Positions 1-8,972 of a stretch of 21,600 bases of DNA are shown here, one piece after another. The DNA lies in contig NW_019091393.1 in NCBI RefSeq assembly GCF_001949145.1, positions 287,252-308,851 on the forward strand, in the 5' to 3' direction. The translations under genes and the position numbers were made by a program. Source of the DNA: Acanthaster planci (lineage: Eukaryota; Echinodermata; Asteroidea; Valvatida; Acanthasteridae). Below the pieces are notes generated by a model. The model was not told where the DNA came from, did no database searches, and saw only the letters and a list, made by a program, of their open reading frames with translations. Each line of letters opens with the position of its first letter. Position 1 is the stretch's first letter.

Positions 1-49
1 CTGATCTGACGGCGGGTTGGTGCGAGCGTGTAACGACCAGCGTACGCAG
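1..49 (+). other. 3' end of an upstream exon of the large acidic-protein gene
   Basis: A consensus donor (CAG followed by GTAAGA) closes an exon at 49. In the phase needed to join the acceptor at 261/262 (two bases carried over), the 49 bases have no stop, so they could encode about 16 residues or be 5' UTR. The upstream part lies outside the window. The intron would be 50-261. Confidence 0.5.
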
Positions 50-261
50 GTAAGAATAATGAAAGGAATTACATCGACCATTTCATTACTCTGTTGTTTT
101 AAGTAGTGAGACAGCTGAAAAATCAGGCTACCAATCTTAGCAATGTTAAAACTTTTGAAATCAGGCAAGCTGAACAACCAAATAAAATGTTAGCGTTGCC
201 TGCATGAACAAATTGCCATATGAATTAATTCGACTGTCTTGTTTCTTGTTCCATTTCACAG

Positions 262-3200
262 GCAATCGGAAACACCTGCCATATGCAAGACTGCATCCTC
301 AATGCTTGAAAGTGATCAGCCTTCGTCCTTGGAACAGGCACTAGACAAAAAAACAGCTGAAGATAACTCCATCATCCTTGACAAGCAGTCTTTGATTAGT
401 CACGACGACAGTGACTGCTACGCTTACGTGTCACAACAACAACAGAGAAAGCAAATCATGCAGCAGATTCTCCAGGAACTCTCCTCGGATGACGAGAGTC
501 CGCCTCAGACCGGCAAAGCCCCAGGCGTGCTCAAGGACGAAACTGTAACCAAGATGGTCATCCCACCGAAAGGGATCTCCCTGGCTCCATCCAAATCGTG
601 CTGGTTGGAGACATCTGCCGAAGACCAACTCGAGGTTGCCCAGGATAAAGGTATGGTCGTGACAAAGGAAGATGAAGTCTTGGACGACGAACCCAGCAGC
701 CTGCCAGAAACAACTTTCCTATTGGGCAAACATACTGATGAACAGAGCAGCACACAGTCTTGCCAGATTGAGAAAGCAACTGATGAAATCAAAGAGGATT
801 GGGCACATTCTCCATCTGTTGAGCGTGAGGCCACAACAACGACTCCTGATGACAGTAAACCTCAAGCCGCAAACCGACTGGCCAATGATACTGACGTCCA
901 AGATATCGAAGACGGCGATGATAACGAAGAGAAGAAGGGTGAACAACTGGATGTGAAGACAAATGTCTCTAAGAAAGCATTGTGTGCAATCAAGCAAATG
1001 GATGATGATTACAACTCGTGGGATGAAGGTTCAGATGAAGAAGAGTATATTAAGACACAGGTGGAGAAACCATCAACTGGATACACAACGAAGAAAGTTG
1101 ACTCGATGGATGAGCTGCTCAGAGAATTTCCTCCATCTAGTGAGGGCAATGAAATCAGAACAGTAGATGGCCAAAAAGGAACACGTGCTAGTGACAGAGC
1201 TGGTTCACCAACTGAAAGAGATGAGAAGGTAGAACGAAAGGAAGAGGGTCTGACGGAGTTTGAAGCCATAGAACAAATGCTACAACAGTCTTCTTCAGAT
1301 GACTTATTTGGAATTGTTGACAAAGTGACGTCGTGCAAGGGCAGCATTGCTATGCCCCTGACACCACAGCCACAGACGGTTACCTCACCGATGAAAAAAG
1401 ATGTGAAACTTGTGGAGTCAACCGAGGACGAGTTGTGCTCTTTAACAGACAAAGAAGAAAGAGACATTGTTGTGGAGAATGAAATGAAGAGTACGGGCTC
1501 TACAGATTACAACCTTGGCAGGTCAGCAGAGCTGAGCAAAACTACATCCCTGTCAACACAGTCGAAAATATCTGACTTGCCTGTAAAGCCCGAGACCGAT
1601 GCGGAGGATTTGTTACAAAGGGGGTTGAACTCAGTGGCCGCATGCAAAGAAAATGAGGTGGCCGTGAAGTCTGAAACAAAGACAACAAAATCTACAGGTG
1701 ATACAACAAAACACCAGCAAGTCGACTCGGGAAACAAAACTAGATATGCAGTGGACAATAACTCCTCGAAACCAACAGAGGTTCCTGAACACACCAAAGA
1801 CAAAATAGACAGGGACAGTGCTAGCGAGGATACCAGGAAAAGAAAGATACGCTTCAGCGATGTTTCTCGTGGACCGACGATCACAGGGCAACGACGAGGG
1901 CCGCTAAAGGGAATCTTGAAACAGAGACCATGTGCCAATGCATCCCCAGAGCAAAACACTGAGTGGAAGTCAGGAACAGAACCTGCTGAAGACTTTCTTG
2001 CAGACTGTGAGCGAGCAGATGCATCGAAAGATGTTACGCGAGACGTCCTTTCAGAAATAAACGCTACAAAGCCTCATGAGGATGCACGGCTGGTGAGGAT
2101 ACACCATGAAGACGCTCATTTTGATGTTCCTGATACACATGAGGGTTCGGTTGACAGTGGGCGCAGTCCACAAGAATCTTCCTCCGAGTCCGAAGATTCG
2201 TCAACTCCAACCATAGACCTTGATGCAGACATGGAGGACATCAAGTGGTCCGAGGCCTTCTTGAAGGGCTTGGACGAGGAAACTGACGATGAAAATGACT
2301 TCTTTCCTCCCAAGAAGACCGAGGCATTTCAAGATGGTGTCCATAGTCCATCGCTGGAGTCTTCCTCTGAATCAGACGTACCTGTAGCCTCTCCCGTGCA
2401 TGATGATTCGGACGCCTCGGAAACGATTGGGTCTCAGACCCTTCTAGATTGTGACACACAGGGCAAACTCAGAGACTCCCTGCTTCAAGCTGGGAAGCCA
2501 GATAGCGCTAAAGCGTTCCAAGATGCCGAGGTTCCCTGCTACCTGAGAGATGACTTCAACCCGGCTCCTGAACAGAAGCCATTCAAGAGATGGGATCCGA
2601 TGGCCGCCAAGAAGAAATTGGACAAGATTAGTCAGTCCAAGAAGAAACTTCCAGAATCGCCAACGCCGCGGTGGCTGAAGACAGATTTTAACCCAGACGG
2701 CAGTGGATCGAAACGCGAGGTTTGGAAAGCGCCAAGTGAGAAACCTGTGCTCTGCTCCACTCCAGACAAAACAGCTTCTGGTGATGCAGATATCGACTGT
2801 GGCTTAATGACCGACAGTGGGAAAGAAAACTTAAGGAAACAAAGTCAGAACGAGTCTCAGAGAATTCTTGACTCCATGAGAAGTCAGGAGAAGTTTCAAC
2901 AATCCTCAAAGACGGTGACAAATCCACCACCTTCGACTCCCGCCCCGACTGACAAAGATCTTCCACGCTTTCTTAGGCCCGACTTCGATCCCGCCCCGGA
3001 ACAGAAGCCCTTCAAGAGGTGGAATCCCGTCGAAGCCAAGAAGAAGTTCACCAAAATTGCCAACAAGACCAAATTGCCCGATGCTACCAAGAAGACGGGT
3101 CGGGCACCAGGAGGTCAACATGCTACCGAAACTCCTTGCTGGCTTCAACCGGACTTCGACCCGTCAAAGACCGAACCCGTCACAACACCTGCATTGCAAC

Positions 3201-4674
3201 AGTCTCACCAAGCACCCCAGTGCAACAAGCTGTCCCAACGTGATTCAGAACGAAAGGTACACTTAAGAAGTCTGTTGTTGGATATTGTATATCACTAACC
3301 AAGCATCATGGCTGAAACACAGGCAACTACAAAAAAGGGAACAATGAAATTAGTAACATACAAGAGTGAACAAATTCCCTTTACAGAGGGATGAACTAAA
3401 CTTTGCCTTTAAACAATTTTACCAATACAAACCGGAAGAGTATTCTTATGAGAAGAGAATTCGTCCAGTACATTCATTTGATGAAGAAATTGTGCCAGAA
3501 TAAACCTCGGTCAGGTCACTGAAAGAAATCGATTATTAATTATTTTTTTACCCCTGGCCTTTCGAAACAGCAGATTCCTGATACAAGCCTAGACATCTCG
3601 TCAGCACCGATGACGGAGATTCTACATCAACCAGAGGCGGCATGGAATGAGGAACTTAGACCGACGGTGGATGACCCATACGCAGATGATCCTGCAGCGA
3701 GATACGGGGCCAGCTTGACTTACCAGGATGCGGCTGAATGGATGCAGATGGGATCAGGCCACCTACTACCAGACCACCACTGTGCCTTGAACCAGACTGA
3801 GAGATCGTTCCATCAGCAGCAGGCCCCGGACGAACACACCGAAGTGATGGCCCTGGGCTCGTCTAGCGTGCCTGCCTGGCTTCAGAGCCAACCCCAGCCA
3901 CCGCAAGACGCCCGGCCCGGACACATGCCAGCTCTGCCTGGTGTGAAGCCCAACAACGCTGGGCTGTCACGTCACCGTGACCGCGCTGTCGCGCAGGAGA
4001 GGCAGACGAAGCAGGACTCCGGTGTTCGAACCATAGGTCTACAGCCCAGAGCTCCCCCGTCCATGCCGGGTATGAATCCCAGACGACCCGCTATCACGCC
4101 AAAATGGATGCAGTCACAGTTGAGCTCCGCACTCCCCCAAGCCACGCCACCGAGCCACCGACCGCCACCGAACTTACCCAGCGGCATTCAAGTGCTTGAC
4201 TCATCCGGTGCGCCATCGTGGCCTGATATCAGTGCAACGCCTCAGCCAAGGGGAACTCTCAACAAGATGCCTGCGCTACCGGGAGTCAATGCCAGCAAGA
4301 GGCGACAACATCGTCAGGAGGTTGAAACTGTTGAGCCCCTTCCGAGCGGACTGACAACCATTGAGCCAATGGCTACTCTAGGCACAAGGTCACTCGTGGG
4401 TCGCATGAGTCATCCTTTGCTCCTGCCCACTAATTCCGCCCCTCCAACGTCAATGCAAGCATTTCCTGCTGACCAACCAATGCAACAGGTGACGGCAGCG
4501 TCAGAGAGGAGCTTGTCATCGGGGGCACCGAGTCCTGAGCCCCCAAGATACAACTGGATGAAACCGGAGTACGGCCAGGGTGGGACAGCGTGGCTGGACT
4601 CGACAAACGAGCGACGGACATTGCTCAACTCAATAGCGAGAACACAGGCCGCTAGGCGGCTACGTAACGTGTAA
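262..4674 (+). CDS. Large acidic, low-complexity protein with repeated Pro-x-aromatic-Leu motifs (5' end possibly outside window)
   Basis: I do not recognise the family. Two exons are visible: 262-3256 (acceptor TTTCACAG) and 3571-4674 (donor AAG/GTACAC, acceptor AAACAG, phase 0). The frame is already open in the intron before 262, but the first in-frame ATG is at 302, giving 1352 residues; if the exon ending at 49 is coding, the protein is longer. Residues 1 to about 740 (from Met302) are rich in D/E/S/T/K with many S-S-D/E-D/E casein-kinase-2-type sites and no obvious fold. K-I-R-F (residue 515) and G-I-L-K (537) match PP1-docking motifs. From residue 745 on there are eight P-x-[W/F/Y]-L/M-type modules. 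Two of them, at 745 and 888, are near-identical and are followed by P-F-K-R-W and a Lys-rich stretch. The second exon adds three M-P-(A-L-)P-G-V/M motifs. The predicted protein is probably a disordered scaffold; nuclear, cytoskeletal or ciliary roles are all possible. The continuous open frame supports coding strongly; function is unknown. Confidence 0.85.
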
Positions 4675-4867
4675 AGTGAAGGAAGTCCCACACTGAAGTC
4701 ACAGCTGGTTGTATTCGTAAAGCTTGATTTCCATATAAATCGTATACAGGCATGCACACACTGAATCGTATTCAAACTAAATCAGAGTCGTTTAGAAATC
4801 CGTAGACGTCCGTACTGGTGGCGCAATTTCTACGATAAATTGCAGTTCTGGAAATAAGGCTTCACTA

Positions 4868-4884
4868 AATAAATACAAAATAAA
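4868..4884 (+). terminator. Tandem poly(A) signals of the large acidic-protein gene
   Basis: Two AATAAA hexamers (4868-4873 and 4879-4884) lie about 195-210 bases after the stop codon and are followed by T-rich sequence. A short 3' UTR would end near 4900. Confidence 0.65.
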
Positions 4885-6026
4885 ACGGACGACACATGAA
4901 TCCACAAGACATCTTTTTGATTCGTTTATTTATCCCAAAAATTAAAAATATAACCCGAAAATGAATGCGTCGACGAACAAATAGTAGCTTCTTAGACAGC
5001 AGGTTTTCTGTCTCTGCAGGATTTAGCAGCTAGCGGTGACTTCAGTGAAAAAGGGGAAAATGTGAAGGTGTTTAAGGGTTTCTGAGGTAACAATCACGAT
5101 GTGAGAAATTAAGATAATGTAAATACCAGTAGACGGTTGATATTAATCTTTGTAAACATTGAAAAAATCTTACAAATGCTGTTTCATTGCATTTATATTT
5201 AATCATCAAAAACAAAAAATAATAAAATTAAAAAATGAAAAAAAAAATTCATTCGCCGTACTTGAAATTGCTGAAATGTGACAAAAATATTTACACTTTT
5301 ACTGATTCTTTTGAATGACTGTCACAGTGTAAGGAAAGTGTATTTAAAAAAAAAATTCAGATGAATGGGATTAGTCAAGGTAACAATATGCGTCACAATA
5401 AAGTATCTTGTGACGTCACTGGGCCGGTGAGAAACCGTAATCATACACACCGTATTATATAAAATGACATAACATTTCATGTACTGGAAGAAATTATATT
5501 GGTATTAAAGGACATCTAATATTAAAATCTAACTCCCAAAATCTTAAATTACTAAAATATTGATTCTTGTAAATAGTTTGTAAATATGTTTGTACATTAG
5601 TTGGGGTAACTTTTCAAAGGTTCGATTTTAACATTCTGCCAGAGGCACTGGTCATGGGTTCAAAGTACAAACAAGGAAAATTTGACTGGCAAAAACTAAA
5701 TCTTGGACAAGATGAAAAATGAATAGAGAGCAAGTAATAATGTAACAAATCCAGGGGCTACTGCTGACGAGCTGGGTGGGTGGAATGACGCATTTTCCCC
5801 ATTCATACAAAAACAATAAACTTCAATGATTTAAGAAATACTATCAAACCATACGCAAACAGCAGGATTTCATTTGCTGAACCCAAATAAAAGATTTCTG
5901 ATTCCATTCACAGACTACAGTGGTACACAAAACAATACGGATAGAGTTTGAATTATACAGAAAACTGTTCTTTGGTAAAAGCGAAATAAAAAAAATTAAA
6001 GTTTACATTTTGAGTATTTTGTTTCT
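4885..6026. other. AT-rich spacer without a recognised gene
   Basis: Many A-runs and no ORF with coding character. It holds a perfect CRE octamer (TGACGTCA) at 5411-5418 and a TTTATT at 4925-4930. The latter is AATAAA on the minus strand and could be a distal poly(A) site for the minus-strand gene ending at 6203, which would place the two genes tail to tail. Confidence 0.6.
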
Positions 6027-6032
6027 TTTATT
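6027..6032 (-). terminator. Poly(A) signal candidate for the secreted Ser/Thr-rich protein gene
   Basis: TTTATT on + reads AATAAA on the minus strand, 171 bases past the predicted stop at 6205-6203. Confidence 0.45.
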
Positions 6033-6202
6033 TTGAGTAAAGACCGATAAATGGTGAGCCACACTTTTTCTGCGATTAATATTCCAAGGTTTAAATTTGG
6101 GATAACGGGTGCAATCTAAAAAAAGTACTTTACGACGCATGTCCAGAGTAATTAAACGCTGATAGTCTTAGGAGTAAACGTCACGGACTGAGTTATAAGC
6201 AT

Positions 6203-7933
6203 TTAATCCGGTGACTGACTGTGAGTGGAAAACGTCGATCGAGAATATCGATTCCCTTTTCCTGAAGCAAAACCTCAAAAATGGTTTAAATAATTGCTGC
6301 TTACTAATACGCCCTCTCCCAACACTTACTACAAAATTCATCACAACTATGAGAAAAATATCCCGTCTGGACTTACTTCTAGGAGATGGAGTGATGACAG
6401 GCGACATCGCTGTTTGGCTTAGCCAAAAATAGTCCTCTGGAGGAAAAAAACACGGAGACAGAGATATTTCAAGCTTTTGTCTCTGGTAATATCCAGCGGG
6501 AATCATGTCTGATGTTGAATGTTTCACAACAAAGTAGTTGCCAATACGTCTGTTGATGGAAATACTTTTCAACTGTTTTTCGTGCACATTTCACCACACT
6601 CACAAAAACCAAAATCGTAGGAAATGTAGCCAATTTGTGACGTTACAGATAATAATTAAAATTGAATTTTCGATAAATGATGTGCCTTCGGGGCCACCGT
6701 TATCACCTGCTTCTCTCTCGTGCACTGACAGCTGCGTTTCCAATTCCAAGCCAAAATGTCCATTATGACTACGTTGTAAGTGGTGAATGGAGGACACACC
6801 AAACGTTTTTTCTATTACCTGTCATTCGACACTAATGTCAATAGTTGGCATGTATAAATATAGTTCTGATAAGATTGTAAGAACTCTATTTAGTTTCATT
6901 TTCCATGGCACACGAATTAAGTGGCATGATTAACGATCCCAAACAATGTAATAGCAACAATCTCAATATCATTCCCTCTCTGGGTCCTGCAGATGTTTGG
7001 CATGGAGAGAGAAAAGGCAAGATTACCCAAATTAAAAAGGATTCAAATTAGAAACATATGCAACGCCGTTATTGGGTATTAGGCAAATGTTATTTCATCC
7101 GAGGTGATTGTTTGGGAAGTGTCGTCTTGATGCACAAAGGCTGGCGTGTTTTTGGCGAATGTGTTGTAAGGACAGGTCATTAGGGCATGGATTCATATTA
7201 CAGAGTGAGGTTTCTGAAAATAAAGAATGTGCATTTTGAATTCAAAATCCTGCAGTGCCATAAATTGGCAAGCTTTCCAATTAGAGCCAATATTTTCCTA
7301 GAGGAAAAGGCTTACAAGTATCGGTGTATATAGCGTCACTTTCAAAAGTTATATAAAACGACGTTTAATTAAAAAAATCAAATAAAATTGAATAAATCAA
7401 TAAAAAGTTGGAAAATACCTCGAGTCTTGAAAATTGGGCCTCAGATTTGAAAACAAGCCCGACAGAACCGCACAGGTGAGACGCGTCGCAGACACTTGCC
7501 TAGAAATCCTGGTAAATCATTTCGCAAACGTTAAACGTTCTCACTTACGAGTGGGTGTTGTGTTCTCATTTTGGTGTGTTGTAGACGTCTCGGGTTGTGT
7601 TGATGTAGTGTCTTTCAGGAAGAAAAGAAGAAAGGAAGTTGAATTAAATTCTAGTGAGTCTGGAAAAAAGTCTATCAAGATACAAGCATACACATACCAG
7701 CTTGCGGCAACTCAGAAAAGTCTAATTGTGCAACGTGGAAGTGCGTACTTACGGGTGGGTGTGCTGGAAATATACGCGGGGAGTGTACTTCTTGTAACAT
7801 TCGCAGAGATTGTAGTAAGATTTCTTCCGTTCCTTTCAAATGCTTGGGTTGAGGGTTTTGTGGCATCGCTCGAGTCAAGCAACAGAAAGAAAGACAGCAG
7901 TACTGGCAAAAACAAGGGAATGGATTTCACCAT
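6203..7933 (-). CDS. Predicted secreted, Cys-free Ser/Thr-rich protein, 120 aa (four-exon model)
   Basis: Assembled from splice signals; no family recognised. Coding exons on the minus strand are 7933-7753, 7611-7549, 6436-6377 and 6261-6203. The ATG has a strong context (A at -3, G at +4). Residues 1-24 form a classic signal peptide: Lys3, a 14-residue hydrophobic core, and likely cleavage after S-D-A. The mature chain (about 96 residues) is rich in Thr/Ser/Pro, has three N-glycosylation sequons (NLT, NVT, NTT) and no cysteine. All three donors are GTAAGT, two acceptors have long pyrimidine tracts, and every intron is phase 1, so the middle exons (63 and 60 bases) are symmetric. Exons 1 and 2 both end in ACN-CCC-ACN-C just before the donor, suggesting exon duplication. 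Near the C-terminus an R-R-K cluster could be a processing site. It may be a mucin-like secreted protein or a peptide precursor. Exon 4 has the weakest support; more exons are possible. Confidence 0.55.
6437..7548 (-). other. Intron 2 of the secreted-protein gene model
   Basis: About 1.1 kb of AT-rich sequence between GTAAGT (after 7549) and the pyrimidine-rich acceptor before 6436. It contains a possible alternative terminal exon at 7213-7095, described in the findings. Confidence 0.4.
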
Positions 7934-8300
7934 GTTGCGAGTTCAGTCGGCAGTGAGAATTCCGGATCTAAAAGCAGGAGATCTCCTATCCCAGGTATTT
8001 TTTCCCACGGAAGGTAGAGGTTTTTGAGCGACTTATGCTTAACAGGAGTTTGCCCAGAATATTGTCAGAGTCTATGAAAGAAACTCCAGATTTTGCAGAC
8101 AACAAAGGGGTTTTCATCTCGGGTGTAGGCCCATCTTTGCCAGCCGAAATTCGCTCGAGGGAACGGTGTCAGGGTTGGTCCGTGTGAAAAGCGAGTACGC
8201 CATCGCTTGTGAGGCTTCTCATTGGCTAGCCGATCGACAGCCCGCAGCAACAGCGGATCGTATTTTGACCAATCAGCTTTTTACTACGCTGGTCTGACGA
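7934..8300 (-). promoter_or_regulatory. Putative promoter and 5' UTR of the secreted-protein gene
   Basis: Upstream of the ATG at 7933 are two opposed CCAAT boxes: one on the minus strand at 8225-8221 (within GCCAATGAG) and one on + at 8269-8273 (within ACCAATCAG). A possible acceptor (CTGCTTTTAG) just before 7967 would allow a 5' UTR intron, but I see no clear matching donor. Confidence 0.35.
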
Positions 8301-8626
8301 AATACCTTGCGCACGGTTTCACAGGCAAGAGTTCCCCATCGCACAGCCGGTCATTGTCTCAGCGGGCCAGCGTGTTCTTTGCTCTATGAACGGAGCGAAT
8401 CTTTTCTACAGATCAGAGTAAACAGTGTCCTGTTCACGATCCCGTCTTTGTTCCGGTGCACGTGCAATCATCGAACACGTGCCTCTGGAACATTAGTTCC
8501 TTTTCCTCTTTAATAAATTAGCCCCTAAACAGCGGAAGAAAACTTGCTCATTAATGTCAAGCTCACTTTCGTGCCTAAGTAGAATTGATGAGCCCCCCCC
8601 CCCCGTTAATGGCGCTTTCATTCCAG
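8301..8626. other. Spacer with two E-boxes
   Basis: No convincing gene. Two CACGTG E-boxes (8459-8464 and 8476-8481) lie 17 bases apart, an AATAAA is at 8512-8517, and a 12-base C run is at 8593-8604. Confidence 0.4.
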
Positions 8627-8972
8627 GTGAGTACCAGTGGCGTAAATCTGTGTTGGAAATGGGGGGGGGGGGGTGATGCCATGGAAATTTGAAAGGGGGG
8701 GGGCGCAACACCATACACACTATATAGGGGGCGATATTCATGATAAAGATATATATTATCTGTAATGTGTATCAAATTCCGTGCGGAATTTTACATCAGA
8801 ATGACATATTTATGCCTTTTAAAAATTGCTTTCCCTTTTAGTGATACTGTGAAAATTTTTATTTTGGGGAAATCTTGTAAATTCTTCACAATCCGCTTAA
8901 ATTTTCTTGCTCATCACAAAAAAAGTGGGGGATATATACCCCCCCCCCCGGATTTACGCCCATGGTGAGTGC
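8627..8972. mobile_element. Non-autonomous hAT-type MITE with 8-bp target duplication
   Basis: The element spans 8635-8964 (330 bp). The left end starts CAGTGGCGTAAATC; the right end, read on the other strand, starts CATGGGCGTAAATC (12 of 14 match). It is flanked by 8-bp direct repeats GTGAGTAC (8627-8634) and GTGAGTGC (8965-8972), 7 of 8 identical. An 8-bp duplication and CA-GTGGCG-like ends are typical of the hAT superfamily. Just inside the termini are G runs (8661-8673 and 8695-8703) and a C run (8939-8949). There is no transposase ORF. Confidence 0.75.

Noticed and set aside
239-261. Start of the large acidic protein at 239
   Set aside because: Position 239 is TTG and lies in intron sequence before a TTTCACAG acceptor; the exon begins at 262.
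6168-6587. Single 139-codon minus-strand ORF
   Set aside because: It reads through a strong acceptor (before 6436) and a GTAAGT donor (after 6377). Only the 60-base segment between them fits the neighbouring exons' phase.
7434-8027. 197-codon + strand open frame
   Set aside because: It starts at TTG and has no ATG until 7919. The minus strand here offers a signal peptide, consensus splice sites and matching phases, so this frame is most likely a shadow.
8587-8703. Poly-C and poly-G runs as pure assembly error
   Set aside because: Run lengths may be inaccurate, but two of the runs sit symmetrically inside the hAT-like termini, so they are probably real parts of the element.
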